Assembly (NCBI GenBank): GCA_017553025.1
Contig: JAFZNF010000113.1
Coordinates: 1 to 6,070 of the forward strand
DNA length: 6,070 nt
Direction of reading: 5' to 3'
From: Clostridia bacterium
GTDB taxonomy: Bacteria > Bacillota_A > Clostridia > UBA1381
Shown here: positions 1 to 6,070 of the stretch, one piece after another
Layout of the letters: each line of letters opens with the position of its first letter
Numbering within the stretch: position 1 is the stretch's first letter
The notes under the pieces: generated by a model
What the model was told of the DNA's origin: nothing
The model's database searches: none
The model's input: only the letters and a program-made list of their open reading frames with translations
Translations under genes and position numbers: made by a program

Positions 1-1167
1 AATGTCCTTTATTTCCTTTCGGTCATAGAACCTCAGTCCAACGAGCACCTTATACGGAATACCGCTCCGCATAAGGAGTTCCTCTATAATACGCGACTGC
101 GCATTTGTTCGGTACAAAACCGCAAAATCGGCGTACTTTTCCCCGTTTTTGTGCGCCTTTTCTATCTCCTTTGCAATATAAAGTGCCTCGTCGCGCTCAT
201 TATAGCCTATATGCATTTTTATTTTTGCGCCCTTTTCGTTTTCCGTCCAGAGCGACTTATTCTTTCTGCCCCTATTGTTATGTATTACAGCATTTGCCGC
301 ATCTAAAATTGTTGCTGTCGAGCGGTAATTCTGCTCAAGTTTTATTACCGTACTTTCAGGAAATGTGTCCTCAAAATTCAAAATATTCTGTATATTTGCA
401 CCGCGGAACTTGTAAATGCTCTGGTCATCATCGCCAACAACGCAGATGTTTTTATGCTTTTTTGCAAGCATACTTATAAATTTATACTGTGAATTATTGG
501 TATCCTGATACTCGTCTACCATTATGTAACAAAACCTGTTTTGATACTTTTCTAAAATTTCCGGATTTTCCTCTAAAATTTTCACTGCAAAAAACAAAAT
601 ATCGTCAAAATCCAAGGCATTATTTGCCTTTAATTTTTTTTGATAAAGCTCGTATATTTCTCCGATACGCGTTTTGCGGTAATCGCCTTTTGCCGCATCA
701 AAAAATTCGTCAGGCGAGAGCATATCATCCTTTGCCTTTGAAATTATCGACAAAACCGCGCGGTAAGGATAGTTTTTCTCGTCTATATCAAGCTCTTTAT
801 AACATTCCTTTATTACCGTTTTTGTGTCGGCGCTGTCATAAATTACAAAACCCTGTTCAAATCCTAAAAGGGTTATGTGCGACCTTAAAATGCGCACGCA
901 CGCCGTGTGAAACGTGCAAATCCACATATCCTTTGAAAGCTCGCCTATTATGGCGTTTACCCTCTCTTTCATCTCGTTTGCCGCCTTATTTGTAAAGGTA
1001 ATCGCCAAAATATTATATGGGTGTATATTTTTTGTTTCTATTATATATGCAATCCTGTTTACCAAAACGGTAGTTTTCCCGCTTCCCGCACCCGCCAAAA
1101 TAAGAACGGGGCCGTCGGCTTTTTTAACTGCCGCTTCCTGCATATCGTTAAGCCCTGTTAAATTCAA
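1..1167 (-). CDS. pcrA: PcrA/UvrD-type superfamily 1A DNA helicase, N-terminal part (cut by the window edge)
   Basis: ATP-dependent 3'-5' DNA helicase used in repair and in clearing the path of replication forks. The window holds the first 389 residues of a family usually about 720-750 residues long; the reading frame is open to the left edge. Visible motifs, counted from the TTG start: Q-motif region with Q10, Walker A AGAGSGKT at 25-32 (catalytic K31), motif Ia FTNKAANEM, motif Ib CTFHTACVRILR, Walker B VDEYQDTN (D218, E219), motif III GDDDQSIYKFRGA, motif IV LEQNYRS, then the start of domain 2A (YRTNAQSR, FYDRKEIKDI). This order matches PcrA of Gram-positive bacteria closely. The start is TTG at 1167 because GGAGGA lies six to seven bases before it and the protein then begins NLTGLNDMQEAAV, as PcrA does; the next in-frame ATG (codon 9) would remove part of the Q-motif region. 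UvrD is the alternative name; a RecB or AddA type is excluded by the spacing of the motifs. Confidence 0.95.
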   Translation of the reverse strand, partial: MNLTGLNDMQEAAVKKADGPVLILAGAGSGKTTVLVNRIAYIIETKNIHPYNILAITFTNKAANEMKERVNAIIGELSKDMWICTFHTACVRILRSHITLLGFEQGFVIYDSADTKTVIKECYKELDIDEKNYPYRAVLSIISKAKDDMLSPDEFFDAAKGDYRKTRIGEIYELYQKKLKANNALDFDDILFFAVKILEENPEILEKYQNRFCYIMVDEYQDTNNSQYKFISMLAKKHKNICVVGDDDQSIYKFRGANIQNILNFEDTFPESTVIKLEQNYRSTATILDAANAVIHNNRGRKNKSLWTENEKGAKIKMHIGYNERDEALYIAKEIEKAHKNGEKYADFAVLYRTNAQSRIIEELLMRSGIPYKVLVGLRFYDRKEIKDI

Positions 1168-1197
1168 ATTTATTCCTCCGCATTTTTTTCTTATTAG

Positions 1198-1206
1198 AGT
1201 ATATCA
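1198..1206 (-). promoter_or_regulatory. Extended -10 sigma-A promoter for the pcrA-like gene
   Basis: On the minus strand the sequence reads TGATATACT: a TATACT -10 hexamer (1198-1203) directly preceded by the TGn extension (1204-1206). The hexamer 17 bp further upstream (TAGCAT) is a poor -35, as is common for extended -10 promoters. Transcription would start near 1191, giving a leader of about 25 nt that includes the GGAGGA ribosome binding site at 1174-1179. It lies in the divergent spacer shared with spoIVB. Confidence 0.55.
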
Positions 1207-1212
1207 CATCTT

Positions 1213-1239
1213 TTTGAAAAATGCTATAAATTTTTCAAA
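1213..1239. repeat. 9-bp perfect inverted repeat over the -35 region of the pcrA promoter
   Basis: TTTGAAAAA (1213-1221) and TTTTTCAAA (1231-1239) are perfect inverted copies with a 9-bp spacer; one further T-G pair extends the match. The element spans about -22 to -48 relative to the predicted helicase transcription start, where a regulator could bind. It does not resemble the Gram-positive LexA box (GAAC-N4-GTTC). AT-rich DNA makes such repeats fairly easily, so the function is open. Confidence 0.4.
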
Positions 1240-1317
1240 GTTCCGCCAAAACTTCAATATCTTTTGCAGTATCGAAAGTTTTTTATCGGTTAATTTAATA
1301 GAGTAGTTTCGACTTGT

Positions 1318-1325
1318 GAGGTGAT
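1318..1325 (+). promoter_or_regulatory. Shine-Dalgarno sequence of spoIVB, spaced for codon 1330
   Basis: GAGGTGAT is an eight-base match to the anti-Shine-Dalgarno complement. It overlaps the nominal GTG start at 1321. The last G of the GAGG core is eight bases from the ACG codon at 1330-1332, which is the normal distance for a start codon. No purine-rich site of this quality lies upstream of the GTG. Confidence 0.55.
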
Positions 1326-2454
1326 AAAAACGAAAAAAAATTCAAAAAAGTTATTTTTATTATTACCTTTAATATTGTTTTTAGCCATTTATAATGCATT
1401 TCCCGAAAAAATAACAATATCTGAAGGTCAAAATTTAAATATGCTTTCTGGAATTTCCGCAAAAGCCGACAACTATAAAACAAATCTTTTTCCGATGAAA
1501 ACGGTCAGTGTTTCGGTTGAACCTATGTACTGTGTTATTCCGTCGGGCGAGGCAATAGGAGTAAAGCTTTACACCGACGGCGTTTTGGTTATAGGTATCG
1601 GGAATGTTACCGATTACCGCGGAGCTGTCTTTGAGCCTGCAAAAAAGGCAGGTGTTTTGGTAGGCGACAGGATTACGGCAGTAAATGATGTGCCTGTGTC
1701 GGATAACAGCAGTTTAAAACGGCTTATAAACGATAACGCACCCAACGTAGTCCTTACTGTTTTGAGAGATGAAATGATACTAAAACTGCCTGCTCAGGCA
1801 GTGTATTCAAAAGAGGCAAATTCCTATCTTGTCGGGCTTTGGGTGAGAGACAGCGCCGCAGGAATAGGAACGCTTACCTTTTATAATCCTCAAAATTCCA
1901 CCTTTGCAGCTCTGGGTCACGGCATCTGCGATTATGATACCGACGCACTTTTAAATGTGCGTGAGGGCTCTATAAATTATTGCAGAATAAAGGGCGTGAA
2001 AAAAAGTGAAAACGGAAGTCCCGGTGAGATTTTGGGCGAATTTTCCGAAATAAAAAAAGGTAATATTACGATAAATTCTAAGGTCGGAATTTATGGAAAT
2101 ACCAAATCCGTACCAGATGCGCCTCTTGTCCCTGTAGCGTCCCGTTTTGAGATACAGACAGGGAAAGCGCAAATTTTGTGCGATGTTGACGGCGCAGGTC
2201 CAAAAGCATATGAAATCGAAATTACAAGAGTATCAAAAATAGCAAAAGCGTCAGGCAAGAGCTTCGTTTTTAAGGTCTGCGACCCCGCTCTTTTAGAAAA
2301 AACAGGAGGAATAGTGCAGGGTATGAGCGGAAGCCCGATACTTCAAAACGGCAAGCTCGCAGGCGCGGTAACGCACGTATTTGTGAATGACGCAAGCCGA
2401 GGATACGGCATCTTCGCCGAAAATATGCTTGATATGACAAATATGACGGAGTAG
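1321..2454 (+). CDS. spoIVB: SpoIVB serine peptidase (PDZ + S55 domain), sporulation signalling
   Basis: SpoIVB is made in the engulfed forespore under sigma-G (with some sigma-F input), crosses into the space between the two membranes, and cleaves regulators such as SpoIVFA so that pro-sigma-K is activated in the mother cell. The 377-residue protein has a basic N-terminus with a hydrophobic signal/anchor (about 11-27), a PDZ domain (about 65-155, with AGVLVGDRITAVNDVPV) and the S55 peptidase domain to the C-terminus. The catalytic triad is intact: H200 in ALGHG, D321 in CDPALLEKTGG, S336 in GMSGSP. The D-to-S spacing of 15 equals that of Bacillus SpoIVB (D363, S378). RDSAAGIGT and AVTHVFVND are family signatures. 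It is shorter than the 426-residue Bacillus protein, mainly before the PDZ domain. GTG at 1321 is the only usual start codon that keeps the membrane segment, but it lies inside the Shine-Dalgarno-like GAGGTGAT; ACG at 1330 is better spaced (see findings). spo0A follows, the usual order. Confidence 0.97.
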   Translation: MIKTKKNSKKLFLLLPLILFLAIYNAFPEKITISEGQNLNMLSGISAKADNYKTNLFPMKTVSVSVEPMYCVIPSGEAIGVKLYTDGVLVIGIGNVTDYRGAVFEPAKKAGVLVGDRITAVNDVPVSDNSSLKRLINDNAPNVVLTVLRDEMILKLPAQAVYSKEANSYLVGLWVRDSAAGIGTLTFYNPQNSTFAALGHGICDYDTDALLNVREGSINYCRIKGVKKSENGSPGEILGEFSEIKKGNITINSKVGIYGNTKSVPDAPLVPVASRFEIQTGKAQILCDVDGAGPKAYEIEITRVSKIAKASGKSFVFKVCDPALLEKTGGIVQGMSGSPILQNGKLAGAVTHVFVNDASRGYGIFAENMLDMTNMTE

Positions 2455-2487
2455 AAAGAGTACCTGCCATATAAGCAGGTACTCTTT
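2455..2487 (+). terminator. Hairpin directly after the spoIVB stop codon
   Basis: AAAGAGTACCTGC (2455-2467) pairs perfectly with GCAGGTACTCTTT (2475-2487) around a seven-base loop: a 13-bp stem that begins at the first base after the TAG stop. The T-run is only the TTT within the stem, followed by AAAACTATTTTAT, so it may be a modest terminator or a 3'-end stabiliser. It separates spoIVB from spo0A. Confidence 0.65.
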
Positions 2488-2550
2488 AAAACTATTTTAT
2501 ATAAAACCATCAACAAAATCAAAAAAATTGGAAAAAAAGAGAAAAAACTA

Positions 2551-2579
2551 TTGCAATTATTGGAAAAATATGGTAATAT
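2551..2579 (+). promoter_or_regulatory. Extended -10 sigma-A promoter for spo0A
   Basis: TTGCAA (2551-2556), a 17-bp spacer, and TAATAT (2574-2579), with TGG directly before the -10 (2571-2573), giving the TGn extension. Transcription would start near 2586 and leave a 5' leader of about 112 nt before the spo0A ATG. Bacillus spo0A has a sigma-A and a sigma-H promoter; I could not find a convincing sigma-H site (AGGA/GAAT type with 12-16 bp spacing) here. Confidence 0.65.
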
Positions 2580-2585
2580 TGTGAT

Positions 2586-2697
2586 GAAAAGGAGGTATCT
2601 TTCTACTATCTTGAAGGTCGATTACCCTACAACTGAATAGCATAAGTACGAAAGGTGCTTTTTTTCGTTTATAAAAGCATTTTAAGGAGGAATTTTT
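2586..2697 (+). promoter_or_regulatory. 5' leader of spo0A with structured elements, function unknown
   Basis: The leader is about 112 nt, starting from the predicted transcription start. It contains an early AAAAGGAGG (2587-2595) with no well-placed start codon. A possible two-part hairpin pairs GGTA (2594-2597) with TACC (2623-2626) and CTTTC (2599-2603) with GAAGG (2613-2617). A second hairpin, AAGTAC (2644-2649) with GTGCTT (2655-2660), runs directly into a T-run. The true spo0A ribosome binding site AAGGAGG follows at 2684-2690. The layout resembles an attenuator, but I do not recognise a known riboswitch class. Confidence 0.35.
2644..2665 (+). terminator. Terminator-like hairpin inside the spo0A leader
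   Basis: AAGTAC (2644-2649) and GTGCTT (2655-2660) form a six-base-pair stem with one G-T pair around the loop GAAAG. Seven consecutive T (2659-2665) include the end of the stem. The stem is weak but the T-run is good, so partial termination ahead of spo0A is possible. Confidence 0.35.
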
Positions 2698-3468
2698 ATG
2701 GAAAAAGTATCTGTACTTATTGCAGATGACAACAAGGCGTTTGCAGACAGTCTTTACGATTATCTGAAAACCAAAGACGGAATTGCGGCTGTAGATGTTG
2801 CATATGACGGCGAAGAGGCATACGGAATGATTATGGAGATGAAACCCGATATCGTGCTTTTAGACATTATTATGCCCAAGCGCGACGGACTTAGCGTTTT
2901 GGGAAGACTCCAGAATTCACACCTTGCAAAAAAGCCTATGTGCATCGCGCTTTCGGTAACTGCAAGCAGCAGAATTATGACTGCGTGCCAAGACGCAGGA
3001 TGCGAATATTTTCTGCTGAAGCCGCAGACTAACGACGCTATCTATGACACAATCAAGAGCTTTGGTACCCGCGCCGGGAGGACAAGCTTTGAGGTCCTTA
3101 AAAAGGACGACAAAAAGTCTTATGATTTAGAGGCTTTGGTAACCGATTTTATTCACGAGCTGGGCGTTCCCGCTCACATAAAGGGTTATCAGTATGTACG
3201 AACTGCCATTATGATGGTAGTTGAAAATATGGAGCTTTTAAATTACATCACAAAACAGCTTTACCCCGTCATCGCAAAGAAGTACAGCACCACCTCATCA
3301 CGAGTTGAGCGTGCGATAAGACATTCCATAGAAGTCGCTTGGAGCCGCGGCCGTCCTGAAACAATGAACCAGATTTTCGGTTATACAATCGATACGGGCA
3401 AGGGTAAGCCTACAAATTCTGAGTTTATTGCTATGGTAGCCGACCGAATCCGATTACAGATTAAATAA
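2698..3468 (+). CDS. spo0A: Spo0A, master response regulator of sporulation
   Basis: Cytoplasmic transcription factor that, once phosphorylated, dimerises and binds 0A boxes to start sporulation. The 256-residue length is close to that of Bacillus Spo0A (267). The receiver domain (about 1-120) has the acidic pair D10/D11, phospho-acceptor D56 in [11 protein letters not shown]86 at the conserved Thr/Ser switch position and K108 in YFLLKP. A variable linker (about 121-143) leads to the Spo0A-specific DNA-binding domain, with [13 protein letters not shown], the recognition-helix region [21 protein letters not shown] split across 198-218, and the near-invariant [13 protein letters not shown] close to the end. 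All residues needed for activity appear present. ATG at 2698 is preceded by AAGGAGG with a seven-base gap. It lies 243 bp after spoIVB with its own promoter, so its expression need not depend on spoIVB. In clostridia without a phosphorelay, orphan kinases phosphorylate Spo0A directly; no kinase is in the window. Confidence 0.98.
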   Translation: MEKVSVLIADDNKAFADSLYDYLKTKDGIAAVDVAYDGEEAYGMIMEMKPDIVLLDIIMPKRDGLSVLGRLQNSHLAKKPMCIALSVTASSRIMTACQDAGCEYFLLKPQTNDAIYDTIKSFGTRAGRTSFEVLKKDDKKSYDLEALVTDFIHELGVPAHIKGYQYVRTAIMMVVENMELLNYITKQLYPVIAKKYSTTSSRVERAIRHSIEVAWSRGRPETMNQIFGYTIDTGKGKPTNSEFIAMVADRIRLQIK

Positions 3469-3505
3469 TAATCTTAAAAATGCTTATAAACGATTCCTAA
3501 TCCGC

Positions 3506-3533
3506 AACCGACAAAATGCTTTGTCGGTTTTTT
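3506..3533 (+). terminator. Strong intrinsic terminator of spo0A
   Basis: AACCGACAAA (3506-3515) and TTTGTCGGTT (3520-3529) make a perfect 10-bp stem with the tetraloop ATGC. They run into an uninterrupted T-run ending at 3533, 37 bases after the spo0A stop codon. Confidence 0.92.
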
Positions 3534-3600
3534 CTTGTATTTTTTTTCATTTTGTTGAATTTTTATGCAAATTTTTTTTGGATTTTGTTTACAATTTCTA

Positions 3601-4999
<1,399 letters not shown>

Positions 5000-5014
5000 T
5001 TAAGGCAATTTAGT

Positions 5015-5048
5015 AAAGCTGCGGTAATTAAAACCGCAGCTTTTTTTT
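5015..5048 (+). terminator. Strong intrinsic terminator of gdhA
   Basis: AAAGCTGCGGT (5015-5025) pairs with ACCGCAGCTTT (5033-5043) around a seven-base loop. The T-run of eight begins within the stem and continues to 5048. It starts 16 bases after the gdhA stop codon. Confidence 0.93.
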
Positions 5049-5050
5049 GA

Positions 5051-5072
5051 GCAAATCCGCATAAATTTGCGG
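5051..5072 (+). repeat. Second small hairpin after the gdhA terminator
   Basis: Two mutually exclusive pairings are possible: GCAAAT (5051-5056) with ATTTGC (5065-5070), or CCGCA (5057-5061) with TGCGG (5068-5072). T-rich sequence follows (TATTTTTCGTTTTT). It may act as a back-up terminator behind the strong one; the stems are short. Confidence 0.35.
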
Positions 5073-5164
5073 TATTTTTCGTTTTTACTCTCCTTTTTTG
5101 ATAAAAACGGCACTTTTTTGTAGCTTTTAGTCGAACGATTTTTGGCAAAAAATGTAAAATCATA

Positions 5165-5193
5165 TTGACAGAAAAGATTTGGTGTGATAAATT
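5165..5193 (+). promoter_or_regulatory. Sigma-A promoter of the 43-residue gene
   Basis: TTGACA (5165-5170) is a perfect -35, followed by a 17-bp spacer and TAATTT-like TAAATT (5188-5193) as a four-of-six -10, with TGA directly before it (5185-5187) as a TGn extension. Transcription would start near 5200, only about 22 bases before the ATG at 5222. Having a promoter behind two hairpins supports independent expression of the small gene. Confidence 0.6.
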
Positions 5194-5221
5194 GTAGTCA
5201 AACATGGGAGGAGGAATAAAA

Positions 5222-5353
5222 ATGACGAATGATAAAGAAAAAACAGATGAAAAGAGAAAAGAGCTCGATAGGTTTGCAGAGCGGCTTTTCCCAAACCTTT
5301 CCTCGCCCGAGCTTGTCGGTGCGGCAATAGAACTTGAACGCACATTAAAATAA
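5222..5353 (+). CDS. Unrecognised 43-residue small protein
   Basis: I do not recognise this protein. The case for a real gene is its signals: a promoter (5165-5193), a strong GGGAGGAGG ribosome binding site (5206-5214) with seven bases to the ATG, a clean stop, and a hairpin 17 bases downstream. The product starts MTNDKEKTDEKRKELDRF; 12 of its first 17 residues are charged. It continues FAERLFPNLSSPELV and ends in a helix-like IELERTLK. It has no cysteine, signal peptide or membrane segment, so a soluble, mostly helical cytoplasmic protein is likely. The central SSPELVGAAIELER could form a short amphipathic helix after a proline turn. An in-frame ATG at 5204 lies upstream but overlaps the ribosome binding site and has none of its own. 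It sits between gdhA and malQ (convergent), and neither suggests a role. A spore-related or regulatory small protein is possible but unproven. Confidence 0.72.
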   Translation: MTNDKEKTDEKRKELDRFAERLFPNLSSPELVGAAIELERTLK

Positions 5354-5370
5354 CATTGTCCACAAAAATC

Positions 5371-5413
5371 CCCCATACACGAACGTTCCCTTTTTAAGGC
5401 GTCCTGTATGGGG
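5371..5413. terminator. Bidirectional terminator between the small gene and malQ
   Basis: CCCCATACA (5371-5379) pairs with TGTATGGGG (5405-5413) in a perfect nine-base-pair stem with a 25-base loop. On the plus strand the stem is followed by CTTTATTTTTATT; on the minus strand by a short spacer and ATTTTTGTGG. It can therefore end transcripts of both convergent genes. The loop is longer than usual. Confidence 0.75.
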
Positions 5414-5421
5414 CTTTATTT

Positions 5422-6070
5422 TTATTCTTCGCGGCTTCGCTTATAAAGTTTTGTGAGATGCGATATATTATATGCAAGGCTGTCGCTTAAAGCATCGCGC
5501 CTTATCCGGTAGCTCCAGTTATTATCCCCTGTTGTCCCGGGCGTATTCATACGCGCACCGTATCCCAAATAATCCTGAATAGGTATTATTACGGTATCTG
5601 CACGGCTTGCAAGTATTGTCCTTATCATAGCCGCGCTTACCCACTCATCTTCGGCAACATTTAAATAGTCACGGATAAACGGCTTATTGTTTTCACCCTG
5701 ATACCAGCCCTTTATAGTATCATTATCGTGTGTGCCTGTATACGCTACGCAATTTTTAGGATAATTATAAGGAAGATACGGATTGTCACGGTATGGGTCA
5801 AACGCAAACTGCAACACCTTCATACCAGGGAAACCGCATTCATCAAGCAATTCGTAAACCTCATGAGTAAGATGTCCCAAATCTTCAGCAATAATTTTTA
5901 TGTCGGGTATTTGCTTTTTTACAGCCTCAAAAAAAGCTATTCCGGGACCTTTTTCCCAATGCCCCTCCCGCGCCGTATCGGCATCATAAGGAATTTCATA
6001 ATACGCCTCAAAGCCCCTGAAATGGTCAAGACGGACAATATCATAGAGTGTTTGCGTTTCCTTGATTCGG
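5422..6070 (-). CDS. malQ: 4-alpha-glucanotransferase (amylomaltase, GH77), C-terminal part (cut by the window edge)
   Basis: Transfers alpha-1,4-glucan segments between maltodextrins (disproportionation), feeding glycogen or maltose metabolism in the cytoplasm. The window holds the last 215 residues of a family of about 500; the frame continues through the right edge. Counting from the first complete codon at the edge, RLDHFRGF carries the nucleophile aspartate (D15), IIAEDLG the acid/base glutamate (E62), and YTGTHDNDT the third catalytic aspartate (D115). The 47-residue gap from nucleophile to acid/base equals that of the Thermus amylomaltase (D293, E340). GHWEKGPG, QFAFD and the late GDNNWSYR are further GH77 signatures. 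The protein ends with the basic tail LYKRSREE and a TAA stop at 5422-5424. The internal TTG at 5880 is not a start, since conserved catalytic sequence continues before it. Orientation is convergent with gdhA and the small gene; no partner genes of a maltose operon are in view. Confidence 0.96.
   Translation of the reverse strand, partial: RIKETQTLYDIVRLDHFRGFEAYYEIPYDADTAREGHWEKGPGIAFFEAVKKQIPDIKIIAEDLGHLTHEVYELLDECGFPGMKVLQFAFDPYRDNPYLPYNYPKNCVAYTGTHDNDTIKGWYQGENNKPFIRDYLNVAEDEWVSAAMIRTILASRADTVIIPIQDYLGYGARMNTPGTTGDNNWSYRIRRDALSDSLAYNISHLTKLYKRSREE

Noticed and set aside
1241..1290. Imperfect inverted repeat AAAACTT (1248-1254) / AAGTTTT (1276-1282) and a search for a sigma-G promoter of spoIVB
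   Set aside because: The repeat is short and AT-rich, and no pair of hexamers fits sigma-F or sigma-G spacing well enough to call, although one is expected here from the family.
105..1306. Three plus-strand open frames of 124, 168 and 130 codons
   Set aside because: They lie opposite the helicase gene, whose motifs are unambiguous on the minus strand; they have no ribosome binding sites and show low-complexity, unfamily-like composition.
1951..2470. Minus-strand frames opposite spoIVB (73 and 66 codons)
   Set aside because: They mirror the coding sequence of a well-conserved peptidase and have no expression signals.
2528..2568. Direct repeat TTGGAAAAA (2528-2536 and 2560-2568) around the spo0A promoter
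   Set aside because: Nine A-rich bases 32 bp apart in AT-rich DNA are likely by chance; no known regulator site matches.
5057..5195. Possible small RNA between gdhA and the small gene
   Set aside because: Only short competing hairpins and T-rich DNA; no promoter placed to start such an RNA before 5165.
5160..5363. 67-codon minus-strand frame antisense to the 43-residue gene
   Set aside because: No ribosome binding site or promoter on that strand; the Phe/Leu-rich content mirrors the Lys/Glu-rich codons of the plus-strand gene.

Overview
The window looks like chromosomal DNA of an AT-rich, spore-forming, anaerobic member of the Clostridia. The signs are a complete Spo0A, a complete SpoIVB, a clostridial-type hexameric glutamate dehydrogenase, strong AGGAGG-type ribosome binding sites, and T-rich promoters and terminators. 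The genus cannot be fixed from the sequence.

Layout from left to right. Positions 1-1167 (minus strand) hold the N-terminal half of a PcrA/UvrD-type DNA helicase that runs off the left edge. A 153-bp divergent spacer carries the helicase promoter. Positions 1321-2454 (plus) encode SpoIVB, the PDZ-serine peptidase that signals from forespore to mother cell, closed by a hairpin that begins at its stop codon. A 243-bp spacer carries an extended -10 promoter and an unusual leader of about 112 nt. Positions 2698-3468 (plus) encode Spo0A, followed by a strong intrinsic terminator. A consensus sigma-A promoter drives gdhA at 3659-4999 (plus), again followed by a strong terminator. Positions 5222-5353 (plus) hold a 43-residue unrecognised small protein with its own promoter and ribosome binding site. 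A hairpin at 5371-5413 serves both strands where this small gene meets malQ, the C-terminal part of a 4-alpha-glucanotransferase (5422 to the right edge, minus).

How the genes fit together. spoIVB and spo0A are adjacent, as in Bacillus and most clostridia, and belong to one developmental programme: Spo0A commits the cell to sporulation and SpoIVB acts late, in engulfed forespores. They are separated by a hairpin and a new promoter, so they are probably transcribed separately. gdhA (ammonium/glutamate), malQ (maltodextrin/glycogen) and pcrA (DNA repair and replication) are housekeeping neighbours, each with its own signals, not one operon.

I saw no mobile element, CRISPR array, rRNA, tRNA or defence system. 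The points most worth a second look are a likely ACG start (or ATG-to-ACG change) for spoIVB, the leader in front of spo0A, the 43-residue gene after gdhA, and the inverted repeat over the helicase promoter.
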